Shown one piece after another: positions 21,886 through 30,117 of a stretch of DNA of 64,000 nucleotides. The stretch spans positions 62,001-126,000 of the forward strand of contig CAZGYB010000004.1 in NCBI GenBank assembly GCA_964530235.1. Direction: 5' to 3'. A program made the position numbers and the translations under genes. The stretch is from UM-FILTER-33-9 sp964530235. GTDB lineage: Bacteria > Patescibacteriota > Microgenomatia > UBA1406 > GWC2-37-13. A model generated the notes under the pieces. It saw only the letters and a list, made by a program, of their open reading frames with translations, searched no databases and had not been told where the DNA came from. Numbering within the stretch: position 1 is the stretch's first letter; the number at the start of each line of letters is the position of its first letter.

Positions 21886-22979
21886 GCTGAAAGATGCTGT
21901 TCTATTGCAGTGATCAGTTCTGGGATTCCTTCTTTGGTTAAAGAGGAAATCCGTACAGAGGGAAGATGGTGATAGGTTTGAATCTGTGGGGGTGCACCAA
22001 TGTCTGTTTTATTACATACCAGTATCTGTTTTTTGTGCAGAATCCCGAGCTGATCAAGTGTATCTTCAACAACCTGTATTTTCATTGCGCTTTCGGGATC
22101 TGATATGTCAACTACATGCAGGAGAAGATCTGCATGAATTGACTCAAGAAGTGTTGAAGTAAATGCGCTGATAAGAGAAGCGGGAAGGTTCTGAATGAAC
22201 CCGATAGTATCTGAAAGAAGAACTGTTTTTTTAAGACCAGGTAAAAAAAGTGTTCCGGTTGTTGAATCAAGTGTCTCAAAGAGAGCGTCTTTGACCGTTT
22301 TATTTTTTTTGGTCAGCAGATTAAAAAGCGAAGTTTTGCCTGCGTTAGTGTACCCGACGATAGAGATTGTTTGAAGTCCAATCTCTTTTCGGCGTTTCAG
22401 ATTACGCTCCCTGTGTTTTTCTAGTTTAAGAAGTTCGTTCCGTTTCTTTTTAATCTGCGAACGCCAGTGGCGCTTCATAAGTTCGATGTTGGTTTCACCG
22501 ATTCCTCGTCCGCCAATTCCGCCTCCTTGGCGAGAGAAAAAAGTACCGCCTAAACCATATATGCGCGGACCCATATGGGACATTTCCGCTATCTCAATCT
22601 GAAGTTTAGCCTCCGCAGTCCGTGCGTGTTTTTTAAATATATTCAGAATAAGTTCGACGCGGTCCCAGACTTTAATTGCAGGGTTAACACTCCAGAGTGC
22701 TTGGATCAGGTGAAAAATCTGTCGAGGATTTGCAATGGCGTTCAGGACAATAAGGTTAACTTTTTTTTGCGCGACAATGCGGGCGAGTTCCTGTACTTTA
22801 CCAGATCCGATGAACGAATGGGTATCGGGTTGGGTGCGGTGCTGAATAACATGAACGATATTCGCCGTTCCGTATGTTTTGACAAGCTGTCTGAGTTCGA
22901 AAAGTTCCAGCTCCGCATCAGACCGATGCGTGTGGGGATCTGCAATGTGGATTAAGATTACCGGTTCTGATGACGACAT
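21882..22979 (-). CDS. hflX: Ribosome-associated GTPase HflX
   Basis: 365 residues. The N-terminal HflX domain contains SFIGSGKVQEL and the glycine-rich GPRIYGLGGTFFSRQGGGIGGRG, followed by a Lys/Arg-rich coiled coil, then the GTPase domain with GYTNAGKTSL (P-loop), DSTTGTLFLPG, DTIGFIQNLP (G3) and NKTD (G4). HflX splits stalled ribosomes in other bacteria. Its ATG lies 23 bp from that of the divergent phosphoglycerate-mutase-like gene, and both appear to use overlapping -10 boxes. Confidence 0.94.
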   Translation of the reverse strand: MSSSEPVILIHIADPHTHRSDAELELFELRQLVKTYGTANIVHVIQHRTQPDTHSFIGSGKVQELARIVAQKKVNLIVLNAIANPRQIFHLIQALWSVNPAIKVWDRVELILNIFKKHARTAEAKLQIEIAEMSHMGPRIYGLGGTFFSRQGGGIGGRGIGETNIELMKRHWRSQIKKKRNELLKLEKHRERNLKRRKEIGLQTISIVGYTNAGKTSLFNLLTKKNKTVKDALFETLDSTTGTLFLPGLKKTVLLSDTIGFIQNLPASLISAFTSTLLESIHADLLLHVVDISDPESAMKIQVVEDTLDQLGILHKKQILVCNKTDIGAPPQIQTYHHLPSVRISSLTKEGIPELITAIEQHLSA

Positions 22980-22983
22980 AATA

Positions 22984-22994
22984 TATTATATAAT
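22984..22994. promoter_or_regulatory. Overlapping back-to-back -10 boxes for hflX and the phosphatase gene
   Basis: The AT-palindromic stretch carries TATAAT on the plus strand (22989-22994, eight bases before ATG 23003) and TATAAT on the minus strand (22989-22984, five bases before ATG 22979). The -35 regions would lie inside the opposite coding sequences. Confidence 0.65.
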
Positions 22995-23002
22995 TGAAAT
23001 CT

Positions 23003-23602
23003 ATGCCGAAAAAACTGATTATTGTCCGTCACGGGGAGACGGATCATAATGTAAATAAAATTATTCAGGGTCATTTGGATATTGATCTCAACGCGCGGGG
23101 TAAAGATCAGGCTCGACTTGTTGCAGAAAAATTAAAAGATGAACCGATTCAGGTAATTTTTTCTTCCGATTTAAAACGAGCAGCACAAACGGCCCAAGAG
23201 ATTGCGGAAAAATTAAAACTTCCGGTAATAAAAACCCCTTTATTGCGGGAGCGAAGTTTTGGCAAATTGCAGGGGGTATCATTTTTGGAGATTTCCCGGT
23301 ATTTTCCCCAGTACGACAAAATGAGCCAGTTTTCGTTTTCAGAGGCGGATTTTATCCATTCTCCAAACGAGCACAACGTTGAGACGGATGAGAGTATTAT
23401 GAGGCGCCTCTCTGAATTTAAAGCATTGCTGAAGGCGCATAAGGGTAAAACGATTTTAATCGTAACCCATGGGGGATTGATACGTATGCTGTTCCGGTAT
23501 TTGCTCGGTTTTTCCATCGCAGAGGTATCTTCGATGCATGTTCACAATACCCAGTCAATTGTTATTGAAGAAAGTAATGGAAAGTATCTATTAAAAAAAT
23601 AG
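23003..23602 (+). CDS. Histidine phosphatase (phosphoglycerate mutase-like)
   Basis: 199 residues from ATG 23003. RHGETDHN (9-16) supplies the catalytic His; GHLDIDLNARGKDQA, SSDLKRAAQTA, LRERSFGKLQG and VTHGGLIRML complete the branch-1 pattern. It could be a cofactor-dependent mutase or a broad phosphatase of the CobC/GpmB kind. The Nudix gene begins 2 bp after its stop, so the pair is probably an operon for phosphate-ester clean-up. Confidence 0.9.
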   Translation: MPKKLIIVRHGETDHNVNKIIQGHLDIDLNARGKDQARLVAEKLKDEPIQVIFSSDLKRAAQTAQEIAEKLKLPVIKTPLLRERSFGKLQGVSFLEISRYFPQYDKMSQFSFSEADFIHSPNEHNVETDESIMRRLSEFKALLKAHKGKTILIVTHGGLIRMLFRYLLGFSIAEVSSMHVHNTQSIVIEESNGKYLLKK

Positions 23603-23604
23603 GT

Positions 23605-24117
23605 ATGATTACCTGCACGTTTGAAAACAATTCAAAAACATCGCTTCGACATATTACTGTAAACGCAGTAGTAGTTAAAGACAATAAAATATTATTGGCA
23701 AAGCGTGGTTTTTTCCGAGGTAAAAAAATATCTGAGTTTGGAAAATGGGCGCTTATCGGAGGGTTCATGGATCGTGACGAAACGCTTGAAGAGGCAGTGA
23801 AGCGCGAAGTTTTGGAGGAAAGCGGTTGGGAGGTTCGTGATTTAAAACTGATGAAAATCAACGATAATCCCAACCGGCCGAAAGAAGACCGGCAGAATGT
23901 TGACTTTATTTTCCTTGCCTATGCGGTGAGACAAGTTAAAAAAGGGGATGAAGAAACATCTGAACTGAAATGGTTTACTTTTGAGAAGCTTCCCGATAGG
24001 GATGTCATGGCGTTTGATCATGCGGATGGGCTTGATTTTGTTATTGACTCCTTAAAAAGTCCTCATCAATTGATTAGGCAACACTCCGATGTTCAACCAT
24101 ATCTCGCGAGGAAGTAA
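23605..24117 (+). CDS. Nudix hydrolase
   Basis: 170 residues. The Nudix box is complete: GGFMDRDETLEEAVKREVLEESG at about 52-74 with the REVLEE metal-binding core. It should hydrolyse a nucleoside-diphosphate derivative; the exact substrate is not readable. The start follows the phosphatase stop by two bases. Its end overlaps the convergent gene at 24074 by 44 bp. Confidence 0.92.
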   Translation: MITCTFENNSKTSLRHITVNAVVVKDNKILLAKRGFFRGKKISEFGKWALIGGFMDRDETLEEAVKREVLEESGWEVRDLKLMKINDNPNRPKEDRQNVDFIFLAYAVRQVKKGDEETSELKWFTFEKLPDRDVMAFDHADGLDFVIDSLKSPHQLIRQHSDVQPYLARK

Positions 24118-24964
24118 GACCGGGAAAACGAATTCCAGATCTTACGGAAAGTTCAGTCATAGCAGGATAAAGCAGGCCAAGGTTTAGCATGGGATGCAAA
24201 GGGGTATAAAAACGTTGGTCTTCTGCTTTAGCACGCCTGCAATAATTGGAAAACTCTTTTCTCATTTCGCTAATAACTGAGGTTCTTTCAGAGGTGAGTT
24301 CATCAAGTGAATTAAATCGACTGATATGGGCCGTGAAAAAACTGGGACGCTTGAAATTTACATCACCGTCTATTCCTACAATGTCGTCAATTACCTGAAG
24401 CGCCATTGTGGAGTAAAAAAGCGATTTAAACCAAGGTGGGGCACTTGGGTTAAGGGATACTAAACCCTTTTTTATTGTTAAAAATGAGTCTAAAGTCAAC
24501 CCGTGATCAGAGAAGGCGATCGCACAAACTCCTGCGAGGTTAATCAGGTTACTAACTTCACGATATCTTTTTACTTCTTCATGCGAAGGGAGTTTATCTA
24601 ATTGCGGACGTTGGGTTTCTACTTGTTCAAGTAGCGGTAGAAATCTATGAAAGGTTTCTGCATCGTGAATGTTTAGTTGTGAATCTTTGAATATGAGGTT
24701 GCTTACGGTTTGTGTATAACGTTCAGAGTTAAACCTTCCTTCATCGAATAAATTATTTAATACAACGCTTGCTTCAATGAACCATGCAATTTTTCTTTGC
24801 GTGGTTTGTGATACCGGAACATGCATGCATTCTCCTGCATACACAAGAGAAGCAACTGCTGCTTTACGAAATGCGGACCGAGGTTCGGAATGCAACAATT
24901 GGTGGGCTGTTTTTATTGTTGCTTTTACAGCAACACCATATTGACTAAGTTTTTCTTTACACAT
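24074..24964 (-). CDS. Divergent isoprenyl-synthase-like protein with altered first Asp motif
   Basis: 296 residues, all-alpha by appearance. LQVIDDIVGIDGDVNFKRP (189-207) strongly recalls the second Asp-rich region of trans-isoprenyl diphosphate synthases (FQxxDDxxD..GD...KP). In the position of the first motif is EASVVLNNLFDEGRF (64-78), with NNLFD where DDxxD is expected, so metal binding and synthase activity may be lost or changed. Promoter TTGAAA-17-TATAAT precedes ATG by nine bases and its spacer contains TACTATAGGA. The fold call is tentative; it may be an unrelated helical protein. Confidence 0.4.
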   Translation of the reverse strand: MCKEKLSQYGVAVKATIKTAHQLLHSEPRSAFRKAAVASLVYAGECMHVPVSQTTQRKIAWFIEASVVLNNLFDEGRFNSERYTQTVSNLIFKDSQLNIHDAETFHRFLPLLEQVETQRPQLDKLPSHEEVKRYREVSNLINLAGVCAIAFSDHGLTLDSFLTIKKGLVSLNPSAPPWFKSLFYSTMALQVIDDIVGIDGDVNFKRPSFFTAHISRFNSLDELTSERTSVISEMRKEFSNYCRRAKAEDQRFYTPLHPMLNLGLLYPAMTELSVRSGIRFPGLTSSRDMVEHRSVA

Positions 24965-24968
24965 TTGA

Positions 24969-25000
24969 TGTGTATTATATACTTACTATAGGAATATTTC
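24969..25000 (-). promoter_or_regulatory. Promoter of the isoprenyl-synthase-like gene
   Basis: Minus-strand TTGAAA and TATAAT are 17 bases apart and the -10 box is nine bases before ATG 24964. TACTATAGGA (24984-24993) fills the spacer, a good position for a regulator to act. Confidence 0.75.
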
Positions 25001-25015
25001 AACTAGTAAGATTTA

Positions 25016-25816
25016 TCAAGTTAGAATACACGGGCCGGGATAGAGAGGGTGGTTTGGTCCGCCGGTTATAATTGCTCCTGCTTTTCCCAAGTGGGGCGAC
25101 AGGGTTATATTTCGTCCGGTAAGTTTTGCTCTTCCGTCGTGAAGAAGTGGTATTGAAGGAATAACCTCTCCTTGAATGAATTGATTATACAAAGCTTGTT
25201 TAGCCGGGTCTAAAAAATCACACCCGATCCATAGAATATCGGTCCCCTGGCTGGGAAAAGTTGTAATACCTCCTTGTCTAAATAATCCTTCAAACTGGTA
25301 GAATGCATCATTCACCGCAGTTTGAAGATGTGCTTTAAAACTTGCCTCAGGGGTGTCCGGCCGACCGCTTAATGCAGAAATTATTGCAAGAGGGTTTTGT
25401 TCTTTAAGGCGCGCACGGATCACCCGTTCAAAATCCTTTAAGGAAAACGTATTTCTGTGTGCAGCGCCCATGCCGATGTCAGGATGCCATACGGCGACCG
25501 CTATACAGCGGGTTGCCCATCCGGCTGAAAAGGCGAGTCCTGTTTCCTCAAACCATTGTCGGGATCTTGCTCCTTTTGTGTCTGTAGTAAGCGATTCAAA
25601 CCCGCCAGCTCTCGCTTCTTCTGCAACCCGTACTTTTTCCTCCTGAAGTGTCCGACGACTTTTTTGTGTAGCCATCGAAATCAAAGCTTTGAGTGCTTTT
25701 TCGCGAGCTTTATCTCCATTTTTCCCGGGAGGAGCCTTATGATATGCACGTAACAAAGTATCTATGTATTTTTCGTCAGTACCGGTTAATCCCCATTGTT
25801 GTTGTTCGTGACCCAT
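25016..25816 (-). CDS. Protein of unknown function (266 residues)
   Basis: A soluble protein without signal or membrane segments. Residues about 25-75 are charged and helical (AREKALKALISM, RTLQEEKVRVAEEARAGG); the middle includes WATRCIAVAVWHPDIGMG and the end is Gly/Pro-rich (KAGAIITGGPNHPLYPGPC). No family recognised. Its ATG is three bases after the stop of the nucleotidyltransferase and 51 bp precede the next gene, so it belongs to a tRNA-His/nucleotidyltransferase/unknown/prenyl-like run. A TACTATAGGA motif lies at its very start (25818-25827). Confidence 0.65.
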   Translation of the reverse strand: MGHEQQQWGLTGTDEKYIDTLLRAYHKAPPGKNGDKAREKALKALISMATQKSRRTLQEEKVRVAEEARAGGFESLTTDTKGARSRQWFEETGLAFSAGWATRCIAVAVWHPDIGMGAAHRNTFSLKDFERVIRARLKEQNPLAIISALSGRPDTPEASFKAHLQTAVNDAFYQFEGLFRQGGITTFPSQGTDILWIGCDFLDPAKQALYNQFIQGEVIPSIPLLHDGRAKLTGRNITLSPHLGKAGAIITGGPNHPLYPGPCILT

Positions 25817-25819
25817 ATA

Positions 25820-26545
25820 CTATAGGAGTATTATAGCATGGGGATCTGCTGAAGCAAGTTTTTTCACCGGCTCGTAGACTTTTTTATCAATAACGGTCAT
25901 GACGGAAAAAATGAGATTTAGATCGAGTGGTTTTTTTTGCATCCGAATCTCATAAATCCTAGAAAAAGTATTTTGATATTCCGGCTCAAGCTTGATTAGT
26001 TCTGGATGTGTAAATACAATATCATACCGGGAAAATAACTGCTTTGTTTTAAGAAGCAGATACATTTTTAGAGCATAGGCGCAAGCCTTTACTATCTGAT
26101 CGGTTGCGGTGGTTACATCTTTATTCCTGAAAGAAAGGAGTGATCCGAGACTTCGTGCACGGTTAAACACAACCTCCTCAAACATATCGGATACGGACAC
26201 TGGTGGGGGACCAATAATCTCTTTCAGCGATTTTCCAAGCAAAACAACAGATCCGTTTTCAAACAGCTCTCTCAGAAAAACTATTTTTGGAAAAGGAACC
26301 TCAATGGAATATTTTTTCAGAGATTCTTGCGTAAACGAATACAGATTCAGATTGGAAAATGTGTGCATTGCAGCAAGATCTTCCCGTCGCACTCTACTTT
26401 TTTCGGGATAGATTAATCCGACCTCAAAATCGCTGTTTTGCCGATGGTCTTCCCGTGCCCGGGAGCCGTAAAGAAACACTGACAAAGGGTTTGTCTTTTT
26501 GTATATATTCTCGACGGAATCCTGAATAGGAGGGGGAAGTTTCAT
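25820..26545 (-). CDS. Nucleotidyltransferase-domain protein
   Basis: 241 residues. The N-terminal domain has FLYGSRAREDHRQNSDFEVGLIY (25-46), the GS...D-x-D pattern of Pol-beta-like (MNT-type) nucleotidyltransferases, with the second acidic residue Glu instead of Asp. The C-terminal half (about 130-235) is helical and could be a HEPN-like or partner-binding region, but no HEPN catalytic motif is seen. ATG begins one base after the last base of tRNA-His, so the mRNA would be released by tRNA 3' processing. Confidence 0.72.
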   Translation of the reverse strand: MKLPPPIQDSVENIYKKTNPLSVFLYGSRAREDHRQNSDFEVGLIYPEKSRVRREDLAAMHTFSNLNLYSFTQESLKKYSIEVPFPKIVFLRELFENGSVVLLGKSLKEIIGPPPVSVSDMFEEVVFNRARSLGSLLSFRNKDVTTATDQIVKACAYALKMYLLLKTKQLFSRYDIVFTHPELIKLEPEYQNTFSRIYEIRMQKKPLDLNLIFSVMTVIDKKVYEPVKKLASADPHAIILL

Positions 26546-26546
26546 G

Positions 26547-26622
26547 GGTGATCGACGGGAGTTGAACCCGCAACATTCGCCTCCACAGGGCGACGCTCTA
26601 ACCAGATTGAGCTACGATCACC
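26547..26622 (-). tRNA. tRNA-His (GTG)
   Basis: The cloverleaf has acceptor GTGATCG/CGATCAC with the extra G at position -1 opposite C73, a hallmark of tRNA-His. The anticodon loop is CTGTGGA (GTG) within stem CGCC/GGCG, and the T-arm is GCGGG-TTCAACT-CCCGT. CCA is not encoded. The 12 bases at its 5' end are repeated twice more upstream within a 74-bp tandem duplication. Confidence 0.95.
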
Positions 26623-26771
26623 AGAACAACGAACCATTCTCTTTGGTTCCTGTAGATTGCCCTTCGCCAGAGCTCAGGGTAAAAGCTACGATCACCAGAA
26701 CAACGAACCATTCTCTTTGGTTCCTGTAGATTGCCCTTCGCCAGAGCTCAGGGTAAAAGCTACGATCACCA
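26611..26771. repeat. 74-bp tandem duplication containing the 5' end of tRNA-His
   Basis: Units at 26611-26684 and 26685-26758 look identical and a third begins at 26759 and stops after 13 bases. Each unit starts with GCTACGATCACC, the reverse complement of the tRNA-His 5' end, and holds two palindromes, GAACCA/TGGTTC and a CCCTTCG...CTCAGGG element (26660-26679, 26734-26753). The result is extra truncated tRNA starts in front of the true gene. Confidence 0.9.
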
Positions 26772-26849
26772 ATTGTGTATATTTTATCACACGGTTTATT
26801 ACGCAGTCTTGACAATCGAGATAAAACTGTAGTATTTTTATAGTGAAAC

Positions 26850-27299
26850 ATGTATTTTCCAAATACCAAACAGGGCTTTACCATTGTTGAAATGGCCGTT
26901 GTTGTTGGGATATTGGCGCTTCTTCTCAGTATTACACTGATCGCTATAAATCCCGCACGACTTTTTGCAGATGCCCGTAATACCAAACGTCAAAGTGATA
27001 TAAAAGCGATTCTGGAGGCAATAACCCAGTACACTGTTGACCAAAAAGGAGTGCTTACCGCAAGCGTCTCTGCGTCACCTCAGTTTATCAGCGACTCAGG
27101 GGCAAATCTGTGTTTTGAATTGGTTCCGCGCTATCTTGCAGCATTTCCACGCGATCCCTCGATAAATAACGGCCAAAGTATTACGGAGTGCTCAAATTAT
27201 AATTCGTACTATCAGGTCTTTCGAGATCTGAATAATAGAGTTACTGTACTTGCTCCGGGAACCGAAGCGCCTGCGCCGACATTATCTATCACAAGGTAG
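26850..27299 (+). CDS. Type IV pilin-like protein (pseudopilin)
   Basis: 149 residues. After a short basic leader, KQGFTIVEMAVVVGILALLL shows the prepilin cleavage site (Gly before Phe), Glu at position 5 of the mature form and the conserved hydrophobic helix. The C-terminal domain has two Cys (ANLCFEL, TECSNY) that may pair. It would be processed by a prepilin peptidase not present in this window. A single-gene pilin next to an unknown membrane protein suggests a minor or specialised pilin. Confidence 0.88.
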   Translation: MYFPNTKQGFTIVEMAVVVGILALLLSITLIAINPARLFADARNTKRQSDIKAILEAITQYTVDQKGVLTASVSASPQFISDSGANLCFELVPRYLAAFPRDPSINNGQSITECSNYNSYYQVFRDLNNRVTVLAPGTEAPAPTLSITR

Positions 27300-27358
27300 G
27301 GTAAAGCGTACAAACATTGAATTGGAATTTGACTACAACGAGGTATACAATGAACGGT

Positions 27359-27778
27359 ATGGAAATGGAAAATATTCTTAAAAAAAAGAAAGGGACGGAA
27401 AAAAGTATTCCTCTTGGAAATGCACTATTTATTCTTTTACTCATAATTTCCAGTATTGGAGTAGGATTTGTTTTAGGTCAAAAGAAAAATTCAGTAACCC
27501 CATCAATTGCTCGGGCCTCACTTCAAAAACAGGTATCTACCAAAGACAATGCTTTCAGTACGCTCGGTTCGGTTTTGGGTACCGTGACAAGCGGAGCAGA
27601 GGAACGATTAAAAAATATGGTAAATCAGTTTACTGAAACCATTACCAATACTGCTTCACAATCAGCCAAACAGGTTTCAGATGCGGTCTTTGACAGCACG
27701 GTTGGGACAGTACTCAAACAAATTGATAAGCTTCCTGCAAAACAGCAGGAGGACATCCGGAGAAATATCTGTAAATAA
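27359..27778 (+). CDS. Small membrane-anchored protein of unknown function
   Basis: 139 residues from ATG 27359. The N-terminus is Lys-rich, then one membrane helix (ALFILLLIISSIGVGFVLG) and an outside part with helical repeats (SGAEERLKNMVNQFTETITN, SAKQVSDAVFDSTVGTVLKQ) resembling a coiled coil, ending RRNICK. TTGGAA-16-TATACA (27322-27349) lies directly before an earlier ATG at 27350, so the later ATG nine bases after the -10 box is preferred. No family recognised. Confidence 0.65.
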   Translation: MEMENILKKKKGTEKSIPLGNALFILLLIISSIGVGFVLGQKKNSVTPSIARASLQKQVSTKDNAFSTLGSVLGTVTSGAEERLKNMVNQFTETITNTASQSAKQVSDAVFDSTVGTVLKQIDKLPAKQQEDIRRNICK

Positions 27779-27858
27779 ATTTTAATATTCAATAATCAAT
27801 TTCTAATTAACAATTTTTGATTGAATTCTGTAAGATCCTTTGATATTCTTATACCACC

Positions 27859-28500
27859 ATGGAGATAAAGTATATTGGACATTCCTCATTTTTCATTAAA
27901 ACAAAGACTGCCAAATGTGTGACCGATCCATTTGATCCGAAAATGGTCGGGCTTAAATATCCGAAAATGGAAGCAGATGTTGTTACTGTTTCTCACCATC
28001 ATGCGGATCACGACAAAACAGATCAGATAGAAGGGTCACCGTTAATAATCGATTGGCCGGGTCAGTTTGAAAAAACAGGCATGCGTATCTGGGGATACCG
28101 AACTTTTCATGACGATAAAAAAGGAGCTGAGCGGGGGGAAAATGTTATGTATAAGCTTGAGTCAGAAAGAATATCTCTTTTGCACTGTGGCGACCTGGGA
28201 ACTGTTCCTGATGATGCGCTTCTTGATGAGATCGGAGACATTGATATTTTGTTCGTTCCGGTCGGTGGGAAGTATACCATTGATGCAGCTTCAGCTGTGG
28301 AACTTACCAAAAAAATCGAGCCTGCTTTTGTTATTCCCATGCATTATGAGTTGCCAGGCGGTACAGTACCCGGACTTGCACCAGTATCAAATTTCCTGAA
28401 AGAAATGGGCGTTTCGACAGTAACTCCTATGGATAAACTTGTACTAAAGAAAGAAGATTTGACAGATATAGAAATGAAGGTTATTGTGTTAAACAGATGA
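27859..28500 (+). CDS. Metallo-beta-lactamase-fold hydrolase (UPF0173-like)
   Basis: 213 residues. SHHHADHD supplies the HxHxDH metal motif; LHCGDLG and IPMHYE give later metal ligands; the opening IKYIGHSSFFI is typical of the UlaG/UPF0173-like branch. Substrate not known. Promoter TTGAAT-17-TATTCT ends nine bases before ATG. It precedes dnaB by 10 bp, so the two are likely co-transcribed. Confidence 0.88.
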   Translation: MEIKYIGHSSFFIKTKTAKCVTDPFDPKMVGLKYPKMEADVVTVSHHHADHDKTDQIEGSPLIIDWPGQFEKTGMRIWGYRTFHDDKKGAERGENVMYKLESERISLLHCGDLGTVPDDALLDEIGDIDILFVPVGGKYTIDAASAVELTKKIEPAFVIPMHYELPGGTVPGLAPVSNFLKEMGVSTVTPMDKLVLKKEDLTDIEMKVIVLNR

Positions 28501-28510
28501 GTTGAACGGT

Positions 28511-29854
28511 ATGTCCACATTATCCGCGGATGCTTTAAAGGTGCCCCCCCACGATTCACAGGCTGAGAAGTCAGTTCTGGGTGGTGTATTGCTTGATACT
28601 TCCGCAATTTCAATTATTGCCGAATTTATGCATTCTGATTATTTCTACGTTCCCGAGCATAAATTAATCTACAGTGCCATGGTCAGCATGTTTGAAAAGC
28701 AGCAGCCGATTGATGTGGTGACATTAAAAAATGAACTTCAGCAAAAAGGTACCCTGAAAAAAGTCGGTGGGGCTTCATATTTATCTGATCTTATTAATAC
28801 GGTTCCGACCTCTTCATATATAGAACAGTATGGGTTGATAGTAAAAGCGCATTATACAAAACGGAAGCTGATTGAAATTGCATCGCGTACCGTTGAACAT
28901 GCTTTCGAAGAACAGGCTGATATCAAAAAACTTTTGGATGGGGTTGAGTCACAGATATTTTCGCTTTCTCAGGAACAGTCGCATCGCGATTTTATTGAGC
29001 TGAAGGAAATTCTATCGGAAAGTTTTGAACGGCTCGAAGAATTCATGAAAAACGGAGGGAATTTAAGAGGTGTTCCGACTCATTTTACAGAACTTGACGC
29101 AAAGCTTGCCGGAATGCAGGATTCAAATCTTCTCATTCTTGCTGCGCGACCGGGAATCGGAAAAACAACATTTGCACTAAACATTGCCTCAAATGTTGCG
29201 CTCGTTTCAAAAAAACCAGTTGGGTTTTTTTCCCTTGAAATGAGCAAGGAAGAGCTTGTTGACCGGTTGCTGGTTGGCGCAGCAGACATTGATGCGTGGC
29301 GTCTTAAAACAGGAAAGCTTTCGGATGATGACTACAAACGGCTAACCGAGGCAATGGGAAATCTTTCCGAAGCACCCATTTACATTGACGATACTCCAGG
29401 GATATCAATTTTGGAAATGCGGACAAAAGCGAGGAAACTTAAGGCTGAGAAAAATGTGGAACTGATCGTTGTTGACTATCTTCAGCTTGCCGATGCAGGT
29501 CGTCGATTCGACTCTCGCGTGCAGGAGGTTTCGTTTGTATCGCAAGGCCTTAAAAATCTGGCGCGCGAACTGCGGATTCCTGTTCTTGCTCTTTCCCAGC
29601 TTAACCGTGCGGTTGAACAGCGAGGAACCAAAAAACCTCAACTTGCAGATTTGCGTGAAAGTGGTGCTATTGAACAAGACGCTGATGTTGTTATGTTTTT
29701 ATATTTTGAGGACGAAAGCGAAGACTTGCTTGATCAAAGTAAGCGCCTCGTCAAGCTCTATATTGCAAAACATCGGAATGGGCCAACTGGCGAAATGGAC
29801 CTAATGTTCCGCGGAGATAGGGTTCAGTTTTACAGCGTGGAAAAAACATTATAA
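28511..29854 (+). CDS. dnaB: Replicative DNA helicase DnaB
   Basis: 447 residues from ATG 28511. The N-terminal primase-interaction domain starts VPPHDSQAEKSVLGGVLLD; the RecA-like motor has AARPGIGKTTFALNIA (Walker A), FFSLEMSKEELVDRLL, VDYLQLAD (Walker B) and ALSQLNRAVEQR, DLRESGAIEQDADVV. Length and motifs are normal, so this is the replication-fork helicase. It follows the hydrolase gene by 10 bp. Confidence 0.96.
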   Translation: MSTLSADALKVPPHDSQAEKSVLGGVLLDTSAISIIAEFMHSDYFYVPEHKLIYSAMVSMFEKQQPIDVVTLKNELQQKGTLKKVGGASYLSDLINTVPTSSYIEQYGLIVKAHYTKRKLIEIASRTVEHAFEEQADIKKLLDGVESQIFSLSQEQSHRDFIELKEILSESFERLEEFMKNGGNLRGVPTHFTELDAKLAGMQDSNLLILAARPGIGKTTFALNIASNVALVSKKPVGFFSLEMSKEELVDRLLVGAADIDAWRLKTGKLSDDDYKRLTEAMGNLSEAPIYIDDTPGISILEMRTKARKLKAEKNVELIVVDYLQLADAGRRFDSRVQEVSFVSQGLKNLARELRIPVLALSQLNRAVEQRGTKKPQLADLRESGAIEQDADVVMFLYFEDESEDLLDQSKRLVKLYIAKHRNGPTGEMDLMFRGDRVQFYSVEKTL

Positions 29855-29869
29855 ATTTATTTTAAACAT

Positions 29870-30109
29870 ATGGCGCGTATAGTGACAAAAACTGCTCATG
29901 GTCCTCATGAAGTAAAACCGCAAAAAAAATCCGTATGGGTATGCATGTGCGGTCTTTCAAAAAATCAGCCCTTTTGCGATAGTTCGCACAAAAAAACACT
30001 TGATGAAAAAGACGACCGCATATATCAGTACGACGAAACAGGTAAACGGATTGATTGCGAGACTGAAGAAGAAGGTTGTTGCGGGGGAGGATGCTGCGGG
30101 AAAAAATAA
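29870..30109 (+). CDS. CDGSH iron-sulfur domain protein
   Basis: 79 residues. CMCGLSKNQPFCDSSH (Cys25, Cys27, Cys36, His40) is the CDGSH motif with Ser for Gly, which binds a 2Fe-2S cluster through three Cys and one His. The Cys/Gly-rich tail (CCGGGCCGKK) is unusual and might bind another metal. It lies 15 bp after dnaB. Role in electron transfer or cluster handling is inferred from the family. Confidence 0.9.
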   Translation: MARIVTKTAHGPHEVKPQKKSVWVCMCGLSKNQPFCDSSHKKTLDEKDDRIYQYDETGKRIDCETEEEGCCGGGCCGKK

Positions 30110-30117
30110 GACTTTGT

